Below, one piece after another: positions 36,894 through 46,895 of a stretch of DNA of 64,000 nt. Origin of the DNA: Cyanobium gracile PCC 6307 (lineage in GTDB: Bacteria > Cyanobacteriota > Cyanobacteriia > PCC-6307 > Cyanobiaceae); assembly GCF_000316515.1 (NCBI RefSeq), contig NC_019675.1, positions 3,278,365-3,342,364 on the forward strand, written 5' to 3'. The notes below the pieces were generated by a model that was not told the origin of the DNA, did no database searches, and was given only the letters and a program-made list of their open reading frames with translations. Position 1 is the stretch's first letter. Every line of letters begins with the position of its first letter. The position numbers and the translations under genes are program-made.

Positions 36894-38026
36894 GTGCTCC
36901 GCTGGCGGCGACGGCGGAGGTGGCCGCCGTGCGGGAGCTGGCCCTTGAGCTGGCCGCCATCACCACCCGCCCCTGGACCCTGATGGAGGTGTGCGGCGGC
37001 CAGACCCACGCCATCGTGCGCTGGGGGCTCGACCAGCTGCTCCCCCCCGGGCTGCGGCTGATCCACGGGCCCGGTTGCCCGGTCTGCGTCACCCCCGCCG
37101 CCACGATCGATGCGGCCAGGGCCCTGGCCCGCCGGCCCGAGGTGATCCTCTGCTCCTACGGCGACATGCTGCGGGTGCCGGGCGCCGCCGCTGACGGGGG
37201 GCCGGGGGATCTGCTGGGGGTGCGGGCCGAGGGGGGCGACGTGCGCCTGCTCACCTCCCCCCTCGAGGCCCTGGCCTTGGCCCGGCGCCACCCGGACCGG
37301 CAGGTGGTGTTCCTGGCGGCGGGCTTCGAGACCACCGCGCCGGCCACGGCCCTGCTGGTACGCCAGGCGAGCGCCGCCGGGGCGGCCAACCTCTCCCTGC
37401 TGGCGGCCCATGTGCGGGTGCCCCCCGCCATGGCGGCGATCCTCACGGCCGAGGGCAACCAGGTGCAGGGGTTCCTGGCGGCGGGGCACGTGTGCGCCGT
37501 GATGGGCACCGGGGAACTGGAGCAGCTCGCGGATCGGCACCGGGTGCCGGTGGTGGTGAGCGGCTTCGAGCCCCTGGATCTGATGCAGGGCCTGGTGGCC
37601 TGCGTGCGCCAGCTGGAGCGGGGTGAGGCCCGGGTGGCCAATGCCTACGGCCGGGTGGTGCGCCAGCAGGGCAATCCGGAGGCCCGGGCCCTGCTGGAGT
37701 CGGTGTTCGAGCCGGTGGACCGGCCCTGGCGGGGCTTCGGCTTGATCCCGGGGGGCGGCCTCGGGCTGAGGGCGCCGTTCCGCAGCCTGGAGGCCGGGGC
37801 CCGCTTCAGCGACCTGCCCGCTGGGCCCGAGGAGGGGGCGGATCCCGGGGCCGGGGATAGGGAGGATGGGGTCTGCATCAGCGGCCGCATCCTGCAGGGG
37901 CGCGCCCGGCCCATGGACTGCCCGGCCTTCGGGACCACCTGCACACCGGAGCATCCGCTGGGGGCGCCGATGGTGTCCTCGGAGGGGGCCTGCGCGGCCT
38001 ATCACCGTTACGGCCGCCGTGGCTGA
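36890..38026 (+). CDS. hypD: Hydrogenase formation protein HypD
   Basis: The 378-residue protein uses a GTG start that overlaps the upstream stop. It carries the family motifs EVCGGQTHAI (33-42), GPGCPVCVTP (60-69), GFETTAPATA and GFEPLDLMQG. C-terminal cysteines (VCISGRI, MDCPAFGTTC, EGACAAY) bind the 4Fe-4S cluster. With HypC it assembles the Fe(CN)2CO unit. A short Gly/Asp/Glu-rich insert precedes the last Cys block. It overlaps the hypE start by eight bases. Confidence 0.94.
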   Translation: MSAPLAATAEVAAVRELALELAAITTRPWTLMEVCGGQTHAIVRWGLDQLLPPGLRLIHGPGCPVCVTPAATIDAARALARRPEVILCSYGDMLRVPGAAADGGPGDLLGVRAEGGDVRLLTSPLEALALARRHPDRQVVFLAAGFETTAPATALLVRQASAAGAANLSLLAAHVRVPPAMAAILTAEGNQVQGFLAAGHVCAVMGTGELEQLADRHRVPVVVSGFEPLDLMQGLVACVRQLERGEARVANAYGRVVRQQGNPEARALLESVFEPVDRPWRGFGLIPGGGLGLRAPFRSLEAGARFSDLPAGPEEGADPGAGDREDGVCISGRILQGRARPMDCPAFGTTCTPEHPLGAPMVSSEGACAAYHRYGRRG

Positions 38027-39050
38027 GCTGGTCCCGCCCGCCACCCCCCGCATCCAGCTGGCCCACGGCGGCGGCGGCACCCTGATGCAGCAGTTGATCG
38101 ACGCCGAACTGCGCCGCCTCTACGCCGACCCCGACCAGGTGCTGCACGATGCTGCCCGCCTGTCCCTGCCCCACGGGCGCCTGGCCTTCACCACCGACAG
38201 CTACGTGGTGCAGCCCCTGGAGTTCGAGGGGGGCGACATCGGCATCCTGGCGGTGACGGGCACCGCCAACGACCTGGCGATGGCCGGCGCCAGGCCCCTG
38301 GTGCTCAGCCTGGGCCTGATCCTGGAGGAGGGGCTGGAGCTGGCCGTGCTGCGCCGCATCGTGGCGTCGCTGGGGGCGGCCGCCCGGCGCTGCGGGGTGA
38401 CCATCGTCACCGGCGACACCAAGGTGGTGGAGCGGGGCAAGGGGGACGGGGCGTTCCTCAACACCAGCGGCATCGGCCTGCTGGAGGTGGACGAGCCGAT
38501 CGATCCGCTGGCGATCGCCCCCGGCGACCAGCTGCTAGTGAGCGGGGACCTGGGCCGCCACGGGGTGGCGATCCTGGCCGCCCGCCATGGCCTGGATCTG
38601 CAGCCCCCCCTGGCCACGGACTGCCTGCCCCTGTGGCCCGCGGTGGAGGCGCTGCTGGCCGCGGGGGTGCGGCTCCACTGCCTGAGGGACCTCACCCGGG
38701 GCGGGCTGGCCAGCGCCCTGCAGGAACTGGCGGCCCCCAACGGCCTTGAGCTGCTGATCGAGGAGGAGCGCATCCCGGTGGCCGAGCCGGTGCGGCGCAC
38801 CTGCGACCTGCTGGGCTTCGATCCGCTGCACCTGGCCAACGAGGGCCGCTTCCTGGCGGTGGTGCCCGAGGCCGATCGGCAGCGGGCCCTGGCGGTGCTG
38901 GCTCCGGCCGGCGGGGCCTGGATCGGCCGGGTGGCGGCGGCAGGACCAGGAGCCGGCCGCCCCCGGGGCCGGGTGTTGCTGCGCACCCCCTACGGCAGCG
39001 AGCGGGTGCTGGTGCCCCTCAGCGGGGAACTGCTGCCGCGGATCTGCTGA
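38019..39050 (+). CDS. hypE: Carbamoyl dehydratase HypE
   Basis: The 343-residue protein starts at the GTG at 38019, inside the end of hypD. HGGGGTLMQQLI is the first family block, then TTDSYVVQPLEFEGGDIG, GTANDLAMAGARP, and RDLTRGGLASALQELA. The chain ends in PRIC, whose C-terminal Cys accepts the carbamoyl group from HypF and turns it into thiocyanate. Length is normal. It closes the hydrogenase cluster. Confidence 0.95.
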   Translation: MAELVPPATPRIQLAHGGGGTLMQQLIDAELRRLYADPDQVLHDAARLSLPHGRLAFTTDSYVVQPLEFEGGDIGILAVTGTANDLAMAGARPLVLSLGLILEEGLELAVLRRIVASLGAAARRCGVTIVTGDTKVVERGKGDGAFLNTSGIGLLEVDEPIDPLAIAPGDQLLVSGDLGRHGVAILAARHGLDLQPPLATDCLPLWPAVEALLAAGVRLHCLRDLTRGGLASALQELAAPNGLELLIEEERIPVAEPVRRTCDLLGFDPLHLANEGRFLAVVPEADRQRALAVLAPAGGAWIGRVAAAGPGAGRPRGRVLLRTPYGSERVLVPLSGELLPRIC

Positions 39051-39059
39051 GCGTCGCCG

Positions 39060-39503
39060 TCACTGGATCGGCACCTGGGTCGGCTCGGCGCTGGGGGCGG
39101 GCCCCTTGCGGGGCACCGTCACCGTCAGCTGCCCCTCCTTGGCGGTGGCCTTGAGGCCGGCGGTGTCGGCGTCCTCCGGCAGGGTGAAACTGCGGGAGAA
39201 CTGGCCGTAGAAGCGCTCCACGCGGTGCATACGCGAGCTGTCCTCCTTCTTCTCCTGCTGCCGCTCCCCCTGCACGGTGAGCACCCCGTGGTCGATGGTC
39301 ACCTTGAGGTCCTCCTTGCGGACCCCGGGAATGTCCGCCTGGATCTCGTAGGCACCGTCAGTTTCAACGATGTCGACCCGGGGATTCCAGTCGGCCATCG
39401 TGACAGCGGTGCTGCTGCGACCCAATGGCCAGGGCAGGGTACGGGTGTAGCGGTCGAAGAGTTCTTCGACGTCCTTGAGAGTTTCCGAAGGAATGATGGC
39501 CAT
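39060..39503 (-). CDS. Small heat-shock protein (Hsp20)
   Basis: The 147-residue alpha-crystallin chaperone has WNPRVDIVETDGAYEIQADI, GVRKEDLKVTIDHGVLTV and FSRSFTLPEDAD, ending with the ATAKEGQLTVTVP block. The ATG at 39503 has AGGAGG seven bases upstream and gives the usual Hsp20 N-terminus; upstream in-frame codons are ignored. It is convergent with hypE, nine bases apart. A perfect inverted repeat (39635-39662) lies about 130 bases upstream and may be its operator. Confidence 0.93.
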   Translation of the reverse strand: MAIIPSETLKDVEELFDRYTRTLPWPLGRSSTAVTMADWNPRVDIVETDGAYEIQADIPGVRKEDLKVTIDHGVLTVQGERQQEKKEDSSRMHRVERFYGQFSRSFTLPEDADTAGLKATAKEGQLTVTVPRKGPAPSAEPTQVPIQ

Positions 39504-39810
39504 GGTGGTGCCTCCTGAATGGAGAAAGAAGCAGGGTTGACAGGCATTGGCTTCGATCTTGACAGCCCCTGAGGGATTGCCGCTGGGGATTCCTTGGCGG
39601 GATTTCCTCGCCCCTTGCGGGGATGGGAAGGCGTTGCTGCACAATGCTCAAAATGTGCAGCATTTCATTGTTGGAATGAACTGATGTGCTCAATGAATGA
39701 GAGAGGTGAAGCGATAGGCAGTTCTGGTCTTCTTCCGGCAATTCAATTGTATTGGAGCCCTCCAGTCGACTTGTGACCGGTTGGCTGTCATTGGGAAATC
39801 TTCACCATCC
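39504..39810. other. Upstream region of hsp20, regulatory dyad only
   Basis: No gene is supported. It contains the inverted repeat at 39635-39662 and several AT-rich stretches (39655-39760) unlike the surrounding GC-rich sequence, consistent with a promoter region. Confidence 0.5.
39635..39662 (-). promoter_or_regulatory. Perfect inverted repeat upstream of hsp20
   Basis: TGCTGCACA (39635-39643) and TGTGCAGCA (39654-39662) form perfect 9-base arms around 10 bases. It does not match CIRCE (TTAGCACTC / GAGTGCTAA). Spacing of arm centres near two helical turns suits a dimeric regulator. Confidence 0.5.
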
Positions 39811-42621
39811 TCAGCGGGCCGTTCGCCAGCGCTTGTCAAGGGCGTCGGCGAGGATCACCAGCACCGGAGCCAGGACCATCGGACCCAGCCAGGCCAGGGG
39901 AAAGGGGGCCATGCCGAAGACGGCCGCCAGGGGAGCCAGCAGCACCAGGGCACTGGCCAGCAGCGGTTCGCTGATCAGTCCCAGCCACAGCAACTGGTTG
40001 GGAAGCCTCAGCATGTCCCAGGCCGGACGGCGTTCACTGCGGCAGGCCAGCAGGGTGCCCATCTGGCCAGCCACGATCAGGCAGAAGGTGACGGTGGTGG
40101 CCTGTTGCTGGATCGCCACCACGCCGGCGTCAGCCGTGTGGTGCAGCAGCTGGGGGGCCAGGGCACGCAGCTGGCTCCAGCCCACGCCGTTGGCCCGCCA
40201 GGTCAGCAGATAGCCCGCCATGGCCACCAGGCCCTCCACCACCCCCAGCACCAGATAGGCCCGCACCATCACGGCCCGGTTGAGCAGCGGCAGGCCCTTG
40301 GGGCGCGGTGGCAGGCGCATCACCCCCGGCTCGGGCGGATCGGCCCCCAGACCCAGGGCCGGCAGCAGGTCCGTTCCCAGGTCGACGGCCAGGATCTGCA
40401 GCACTGTGAGGGCGGCGGGAATTCCGGCGATCACCATCGCCAGGAAGGGCACCACCTCCGGCACGTTCGAGGCCAGCACGTAGGTGATGAAACGTCCGAT
40501 GTTGGTCACCACCGAGCGGCCATAGCGGACGGCCTGCACGATCGTGGCGAAGTTGTCGTCGAGCAGCACGATGTCGGCGGCCTCGCGGGCCACATCGGTG
40601 CCGCTGATCCCCATCGCCAGGCCGACATCGGCGGCGCGCAGGGCCGGTGCATCGTTGACGCCGTCACCGGTGACGGCCACCACCTCGCCGAGGGCCCGGT
40701 AGGCCTGCACCAGACGCAGCTTCTGCTCCGGCGCCATGCGGGCGAACACCAGCCGGCGGCGGAACTTGAGCAGCTGGCGCAGGTGAACGTCGCTGATCTG
40801 GGCCAGGGTGGGCCCCTCGATCACCCGGACCGGATCGGCACTGGCCCGCTGGCGCGCCGTGGATCCCGCCCCGGGCTCCGGGGGATCCAGCAGCCCGATC
40901 TGCTGGGCGATCGCCTGGGCGGTGAGGCCGTAGTCGCCGGTGACCATGGTCACCTTGATGCCGGCGTCCCGGCTCTGGCGGATGGCGTCCGGCACCTCCG
41001 GGCGGGGAGGGTCGTAGAGACCCAGCAGGCCGAGGAAGGTCTGCTCCCTCTCCAGCTCTTCGCTCGGAGCCGTGGAGCACCCGCCATCGCCCCGCCGGAG
41101 CGCTACGGCGATGACCCGGTAGCCCCGGGCGGCCAGACCGTCGTTGGCCTCCACCACCCGCTGGCGCAGGGCGGCGTCCAGGGGCTGGTCAGCCCCGGGC
41201 GACAGCCAGGTGGTGCACTGGTCGAGGACATCCAGCGGCGCCCCCTTGGTGATCAGCAGGGAGCCCCCGCTGGCGATGGGCAGGTCATCGGCCCGGTCGC
41301 TCCAGTCCACCAGCACGGTCATTCGGCGGCGATGGGAGTCGAAGGGGATCTCCCGGCGTCGCGGATGCCGGCCTGACTGCTCTCCCGGTGCCAGGCCGGC
41401 GGCGGCGGCGGCCAGCAGCATCGCCGTTTCGGTGGGATCCCCCACCCCTCGCCAGGGTTCGGCGGCATGGCCGCCCCCGGCCGTGGCCGGCTCCAGGCGG
41501 GCGTTGGAGCAGAGGGCGGCACAACGCAGCAGCAGCCGCTCCAGGCCTTCGCCGGCCTCCGGCAGCCAGGTGCTCTCCACCGCCATGCGGTTGCCGGTGA
41601 GCGTTCCGGTCTTGTCGCAGCAGATCACGCTCACCGATCCCAGGGCTTCCACCGCCGACAGGCGGCGCACCAGCGCCTTGCGCCGGGCCATGCGCTGCAC
41701 CGCCATAGCCAGGGCCAGGGTCACGGTGGGCAGGAGCCCCTCGGGCACATTGGCGACGATGATCCCGGTGGCGAACACCAGGCTCTCCAGGGGGTTCATC
41801 CCCACCAGCAGGACACTGAGGCCGAACGCCACCAGCCCCATGGTGACGGCGATGGTGCAGATGGTGTGCACGATCCGGCTCACCTGCACCTCCAGGGTGC
41901 TGGCGGCGCGGACGGTGCCGGCCGCCAGCCGGGCCACCTGCCCGAATTCGGTCTCGGGGCCCGTGGCATAGACGAAGGCCTCCCCCCGTCCGGAAGCCAC
42001 CGTGCTGCCGGCCATCACCAGGTTGATACGCTCACCGGTGGTCACCTTCACCTGCAGCTGGCTGCCCTCGAGGGCCTCACTGCGGCGGGCCACCGGCAGC
42101 GATTCGCCGGTGAGCACCGACAGGTCCAGATAGAGCCCATGGGCCTCGCTCAGCCGGCAGTCGGCCGGAACCCTGTCCCCCTCCTCGAGCCGAAGCCGGT
42201 CGCCGGCCACCAGCTGCTCCGCCGGCAGAAACACCAGCTGGCCATCACGCCACACCTGCACCTGGCTGGGCAGGGCACGGGTGAGGGCGGCCAGGGTGCG
42301 CTCGGCCTGGAACTCCTGCCAGAAGGAGAAGACGCCGTTGATCAGGACCACCCCCCAGATGGCCCAGCCCAGCTGGGGGGTCCCGGCGGCGAAGGCCAGA
42401 CCCCCGGCGACCCACAGCAGCAGGGCCATGAAGTGGACCATCTGGTCCAGGAAGCGCAGGGCCAGGGGTCGGCGCCTCAGGGGCGGCAGACGGTTGGCGC
42501 CGAAGCGCTCCAGCCGCCGCTCCGCCTCCCCGCTGCTGAGGCCCTCCGGTGTGGTCTGCAGGGCCTGGTGGACGCCCTCCAGCGGCAGCGACCAGATCGG
42601 CTGGGAGGCGGCGAGCAGCAC
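39811..42621 (-). CDS. P2-type cation-transporting ATPase
   Basis: The 936-residue pump has an N-terminal cation-ATPase domain (LSSGEAERRLERFGANRL), TGESLPV near 171, VANVPEGLLPTVTLAL near 290, DKTGTLTGN near 336, and [10 protein letters not shown] near 655, with about ten helices. The VANVPEGLLPT segment is characteristic of the Na,K-ATPase-like (P2C/P2A) branch, not of heavy-metal pumps. It probably moves Na+, K+ or Ca2+; the exact ion cannot be read off. It is a single gene, divergent from the TraB/GumN gene. Confidence 0.9.
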   Translation of the reverse strand: MLLAASQPIWSLPLEGVHQALQTTPEGLSSGEAERRLERFGANRLPPLRRRPLALRFLDQMVHFMALLLWVAGGLAFAAGTPQLGWAIWGVVLINGVFSFWQEFQAERTLAALTRALPSQVQVWRDGQLVFLPAEQLVAGDRLRLEEGDRVPADCRLSEAHGLYLDLSVLTGESLPVARRSEALEGSQLQVKVTTGERINLVMAGSTVASGRGEAFVYATGPETEFGQVARLAAGTVRAASTLEVQVSRIVHTICTIAVTMGLVAFGLSVLLVGMNPLESLVFATGIIVANVPEGLLPTVTLALAMAVQRMARRKALVRRLSAVEALGSVSVICCDKTGTLTGNRMAVESTWLPEAGEGLERLLLRCAALCSNARLEPATAGGGHAAEPWRGVGDPTETAMLLAAAAAGLAPGEQSGRHPRRREIPFDSHRRRMTVLVDWSDRADDLPIASGGSLLITKGAPLDVLDQCTTWLSPGADQPLDAALRQRVVEANDGLAARGYRVIAVALRRGDGGCSTAPSEELEREQTFLGLLGLYDPPRPEVPDAIRQSRDAGIKVTMVTGDYGLTAQAIAQQIGLLDPPEPGAGSTARQRASADPVRVIEGPTLAQISDVHLRQLLKFRRRLVFARMAPEQKLRLVQAYRALGEVVAVTGDGVNDAPALRAADVGLAMGISGTDVAREAADIVLLDDNFATIVQAVRYGRSVVTNIGRFITYVLASNVPEVVPFLAMVIAGIPAALTVLQILAVDLGTDLLPALGLGADPPEPGVMRLPPRPKGLPLLNRAVMVRAYLVLGVVEGLVAMAGYLLTWRANGVGWSQLRALAPQLLHHTADAGVVAIQQQATTVTFCLIVAGQMGTLLACRSERRPAWDMLRLPNQLLWLGLISEPLLASALVLLAPLAAVFGMAPFPLAWLGPMVLAPVLVILADALDKRWRTAR

Positions 42622-42714
42622 GGACCGGCAGCGGAAGCCACGATCAGCATGGCCCGCCCGGGGTCGGGCGAAGTGACGTGGCTAGCGTCCATTGGCCGGT
42701 GGAGGCCGCTGCCC

Positions 42715-43686
42715 ATGCCGCCGCAGATGCCCCTGTCGATGCCGTCGTCGACGCCGCACGCGACGCTCCGGTCGGTGTGGCGCCGCACCCTGGCCCTGGC
42801 GGCCCTGGCCCTGGCCGCCGTTCCGGGGCTGGCGGCCGTTCCGGTAGCGGCGGCTGAGCTCGGCACCCTCTGGAGGGTGCGGGACGGCGCCGGCACGGTG
42901 TTCATCGCCGGCTCCCTGCACCAGCTGCGCCGCGACCGGGCCGGGCTCCCCCCGTCCTATGGCCGGGCCTACGGGGACGCGGAGCGGCTGGCGATGGAGC
43001 TCGACATGGACGCCATCAGCCCGGCGGCCCTGGCGGGTGAGCTGGTGGCGCGGGCCCTCGACCCCGACGGCCGCTCCCTGCGCGAGGTCCTGCCGGCGGC
43101 GACCTGGCGGACCCTCCAGCCGCGCCTGGCGGGCCTGGGGCTGCCGGAGGGGGCGATCGATCGGTTCGAGCCCTGGGCCGTGGCCCTGCTGCTCGCCTCC
43201 GCCGAGTTCCTGCAGCGGGGCTACTCCCCCGACAGCGGGGTGGAGGGCCAGCTCCAGGCCAGGGCCGCCGCCGACCGCAAGCCCATCGACGGACTGGAGA
43301 CACCGGCCGAGCAGTTCGAGCTGTTCGACGGGCTGCCCCAAGCCGACCAGGTGCAGCTGCTGGAGGTCACCCTGAAGGAACTGGATGGGGTCGGGCCCCG
43401 GCTTGACGCCCTTGAGGACGCCTGGCGGGCCGGCGACCTGCCCCGTCTCGAGGCCCTGCTGCTCGCCGACTACCGCCAGCGGCCGGATCTCCTTGAGCGT
43501 CTGGTGGTCCGGCGTAATACGGCCTGGGTGGCTCCGGTGCGGGGGTTCCTGCGGCGCCCCGACGACACCCTGGTGGTGGTGGGGCTGATGCACCTGCTGG
43601 GGGACCGGGGGCTGATCGCCCTGCTGCGGCAGCAGGGGCTGAAGCCGGAGCGGTTCGTGGCTGGGGGGTGGCGACCGGAGCCCTAG
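42715..43686 (+). CDS. TraB/GumN family protein
   Basis: The 323-residue exported protein has a signal peptide (LALAALALAAVPGLAAVPVAA). The family motif GTVFIAGSLHQLRRD lies near residue 63, and the late DTLVVVGLMHLLGDRGL gives the second GxxH block. These two motifs form the proposed metal site of the erythromycin-esterase-like TraB/GumN fold. GGAGG precedes the ATG at 42715. Function in bacteria is uncertain. Its stop overlaps the end of the convergent RND gene by four bases. Confidence 0.85.
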   Translation: MPPQMPLSMPSSTPHATLRSVWRRTLALAALALAAVPGLAAVPVAAAELGTLWRVRDGAGTVFIAGSLHQLRRDRAGLPPSYGRAYGDAERLAMELDMDAISPAALAGELVARALDPDGRSLREVLPAATWRTLQPRLAGLGLPEGAIDRFEPWAVALLLASAEFLQRGYSPDSGVEGQLQARAAADRKPIDGLETPAEQFELFDGLPQADQVQLLEVTLKELDGVGPRLDALEDAWRAGDLPRLEALLLADYRQRPDLLERLVVRRNTAWVAPVRGFLRRPDDTLVVVGLMHLLGDRGLIALLRQQGLKPERFVAGGWRPEP

Positions 43687-46600
43687 GCCTGTTCGGCCCG
43701 GCGGCCATGGCCGCCGCCCAGGCTGAGCTCCCATCCCTTGACGATCCGGTAAAGGGTGGGCACCAGGAACAGGGTGAGACCCGTGGCCACCAGCAGCCCG
43801 AAGAACACCACCGTGCCGATGCTGATGCGGCTGGCCGACCCGGCGCCGGTGGCGAACAGCAGGGGCAGGAAGCCCGCCAGGGAGGAGAAGGCGGTGAGCA
43901 GGATCGGCCGCAGACGGGCGACGGCGGCGCCGTGGACGGCTTCATCGAGGGGCATCCCCTCCGCCAGCCGCTGGTTGGCGAATTCGACGATCAGGATGGC
44001 GTTCTTCGCCGCCAGGGCCACCAGCACCAGCAGGCCCATCTGGCCGTAGACGTCCAGGGGGAGGCCCCGCAGAGCCAGACCCAGCACCCCGCCGAGCACC
44101 CCCATGGGCACGGTCGCCAGGATGATGAAGGGATCGGCGAAGTTCTCGTAGAGGCCGGCCAGCACCAGCAGCATCACCAGCACCGCCAGGGCGAACACCT
44201 GCAGATTGCCGCCGCCGGCCCTGGCCTCCTCCCGGGCCAGACCCGCCCATTCCAGGTCGGTGGCCGTGCTGCCGCGGTCCTGCTGCAGCTGCTCCAGCAG
44301 GGCGATGGCCTGGCCGCTGCTCACCCCCGGGCCCGGCTGGGCCCGGATGCTGATCGAGCGCACCAGGCGGGTGTGGTTGATCGTCGTGGGGCCGGTGCCG
44401 GCTTCCACCTGCACGATCTGGGCCAGGGGGATCAGCTGGCCACTGCGGTTGCGCACCTGCAGGGCCAGCACGTCATCGGCATCCCGCCGGGCCTCGCCCT
44501 CGAGCTGGAGGATAACCCTGCGCACCTGGTCGCCTTCGAAGCTGTCGTTGACGTAGTCGCTGCCGAAGCTGGCCCCGAGCACGCTGACCAGTTCATCGAG
44601 ATCCACCTGGAGCGAGGCCATGCGCAGCCGGTCGGGGATGAGCCTCAGCAGGGGGGCGTCGGCACTGAAGCGGGTGCCCACCTGCTCGAAGGCGCCCGTC
44701 TGCCGGGCCGCGGCGATGAAGGCCTCCGCCTCCTGCTGGAACTCGCCGAGGCTGAGGCGGCCGCCGCTGGTGTCGAGCAGGTCGAACTCCAGGCCGCTCT
44801 CACTGCTGAAGCCCCGCACGGTGGGGGATTCGCTGACGATCACCGAGGCATCGCTGATTCTCTGGCGCAGGCGCCGGTTCAGCCGTTCGGCCACTGCGGC
44901 GGCGCTCTGGTCGGCCCCGGGGCGCTCCTCGATCGGCTTGAGCCGCAGAAAGAAGATCCCCTTGTTGGGGGAGCTGTCGCCGAAGGAGCGGCCGGCATAG
45001 AAGTTGGCGAAGCGGATCAGGGGCTCCTGGTCCATCACCTCCCGGACCTGCTCCATCACCTGCTGGGTGCGGGGCAGGGCGATGCCGTCCTGGAGCAGCA
45101 CCACGCCCCGCAGCTGGCCGCTGTCCTCCTGGGGGATGAAGGCCTTGGGCCGCTGCTCGAACGCCAGGCCCGTCAGCAGCAGACCGACCAGCAGGCCGGC
45201 CACCACGCGACGCCGCCAGTGCAGCACGCGGCTGAGCAGCCGGTCGTAGGGGCGCTCCAGACGCTCCAGGGCCCGCCGGGGCGGATCGATCCAGCGCAGC
45301 AGCCAGGCCGGCTCCCGGCGATCGGCATGGAGCAGCCGGCTGGCGGCCACCGGGGTGAAGGTGAGGGCGTTGAAGGTGGAGAACACGATCGTGCCGCCGA
45401 TCGTCAGGGCGATGGGGGCGTAGAGACGGCCCAGGCTGCCCTGCAGGGTGAGCACCGGCAGGAACACCACGATCAGCACCAGGGAGGTGGCGATCACGGC
45501 GCCCCCCAGTTCCGCCATGGCTTCGCGGGCGGCCTCCAGGGGTGGGCGGCCGTTCTCCAGACGGCGGCCGATGTCCTCGCTGACCACGATGGCGTCGTCC
45601 ACCACCAGCCCGCTGGCCAGCACCATGCCGAACAGGGTGAGGGTGTTGATCGAATCGCCGCTGAGCCGGAGCACGGCCAGCGAACCGATCAGGGCCACCG
45701 GCACCGCCGAGGCGCTGATCAGGGCCAGACGGCTGTTCCCCAGCCCCAGCAGCAGCACCAGGAACACCAGCAGCACCGCCTCCCGCAGGCTCGCCGTGGT
45801 CCGGTCGATGCTGGTGCGGATCGAGGCCGCCTCGTCGACGATCACCTGGAGATCCACCCCCGGCGGAAAGCGGGGCCCCAGCTCCTTGAGGGCCCCTTCA
45901 ATGCCCTGGCTCACTTCCAGGGCATTGCTGCCGTCCCGCTGGAAGATCCCCACGGCCACCGCCGTCTTGCCGCTCAGGTCGGTGGCGATCGCTTCGTAGT
46001 TCTCGCTGCCCAGGCTGACCCGGCCCACATCCTTCAGCAGGGTGACCCCCCCGTTGGCGCTGCGGTCGACCACCAGGGACTCGAACTCCTGGGCGGTGCG
46101 CAGCCGTCCCTCCATGCGCAGCGGCAGGGTGACGAGCTGGTCGTCGGGGGAGGGGGCCACCCCGGCCTGGCCGAGGGCGGCCAGCACGTTCTGCTCCTCG
46201 AGGGCATCGCGCACCTCGCTGATGGTCAGATTGCGTTCCTCCAGGCGCAGCGGATCCAGCCACAGCCGGAAGGCGAGCGAACTTCCCCCGAACAGCCGCA
46301 CCTCGCCGACGCCGGGCACCCGTTGCAGCCGGTCGCGGATCACCTGGTCCACCCAGCCGCTCAGGAAGGTGTCGTCGTAACGGTCGCGGCTGGCACTGAA
46401 GCTCAGCACCATCAGCAGGTCATCGGAGGTGCGTCGCACCTGCACCCCGAAGCGCGCCACCTGGGCGGGCAGCTGGCGGCTGACCACCGCCGCCTCGTTC
46501 TGGGTGTTGATCTGGTTGATCTCGGGGTTGCCGCCCTCGAAGCCGAGGGAAATGCTGCTGCCGTTGGCCGAGCTGGTGGATCGGATCGAATCCAGCCGCT

Positions 46601-46826
46601 CCAGGCCGTTGAACTGTTTCTCCAGCAGGGTGGTCACCCCCTGCTCCACCACCTCCGGACTGGCGCCCGGGTAGCTGGCGCTCACCGACACCCGGCCCGG
46701 GGCGATCGGCGGCAGGTTCTCGACCTTGAGGCCGGGCAGGCTGATCAGGCCGCCAAGAATAACCAGCAGGCTCAGCACCAGCGTCAGCACCGGCCGGCGC
46801 AGGAAGGGGTCGGAGATCGACTTCAC
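43683..46826 (-). CDS. RND efflux pump inner-membrane subunit (HAE1 type)
   Basis: The 1047-residue AcrB-like transporter has the N-terminal helix PVLTLVLSLLVILGGLISLP, two large periplasmic loops and twelve expected helices. The proton-relay motif GLVVDDAIVVSEDI is in TM4 and the second-half repeat LVLVALAAKNAILIVEFA is near 960. The VVDDAIVV form (two Asp) fits HAE1 drug pumps better than heavy-metal HME pumps. No membrane-fusion or TolC-type gene is adjacent, so partners must be elsewhere. Confidence 0.92.
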   Translation of the reverse strand: MKSISDPFLRRPVLTLVLSLLVILGGLISLPGLKVENLPPIAPGRVSVSASYPGASPEVVEQGVTTLLEKQFNGLERLDSIRSTSSANGSSISLGFEGGNPEINQINTQNEAAVVSRQLPAQVARFGVQVRRTSDDLLMVLSFSASRDRYDDTFLSGWVDQVIRDRLQRVPGVGEVRLFGGSSLAFRLWLDPLRLEERNLTISEVRDALEEQNVLAALGQAGVAPSPDDQLVTLPLRMEGRLRTAQEFESLVVDRSANGGVTLLKDVGRVSLGSENYEAIATDLSGKTAVAVGIFQRDGSNALEVSQGIEGALKELGPRFPPGVDLQVIVDEAASIRTSIDRTTASLREAVLLVFLVLLLGLGNSRLALISASAVPVALIGSLAVLRLSGDSINTLTLFGMVLASGLVVDDAIVVSEDIGRRLENGRPPLEAAREAMAELGGAVIATSLVLIVVFLPVLTLQGSLGRLYAPIALTIGGTIVFSTFNALTFTPVAASRLLHADRREPAWLLRWIDPPRRALERLERPYDRLLSRVLHWRRRVVAGLLVGLLLTGLAFEQRPKAFIPQEDSGQLRGVVLLQDGIALPRTQQVMEQVREVMDQEPLIRFANFYAGRSFGDSSPNKGIFFLRLKPIEERPGADQSAAAVAERLNRRLRQRISDASVIVSESPTVRGFSSESGLEFDLLDTSGGRLSLGEFQQEAEAFIAAARQTGAFEQVGTRFSADAPLLRLIPDRLRMASLQVDLDELVSVLGASFGSDYVNDSFEGDQVRRVILQLEGEARRDADDVLALQVRNRSGQLIPLAQIVQVEAGTGPTTINHTRLVRSISIRAQPGPGVSSGQAIALLEQLQQDRGSTATDLEWAGLAREEARAGGGNLQVFALAVLVMLLVLAGLYENFADPFIILATVPMGVLGGVLGLALRGLPLDVYGQMGLLVLVALAAKNAILIVEFANQRLAEGMPLDEAVHGAAVARLRPILLTAFSSLAGFLPLLFATGAGSASRISIGTVVFFGLLVATGLTLFLVPTLYRIVKGWELSLGGGHGRRAEQA

Positions 46827-46895
46827 GGAAACGCCTGGGTGGGCACCGACCCTGATCGCCGACCGATCCTGGCAGGGGCGGGGGGCGCCCCGCGA

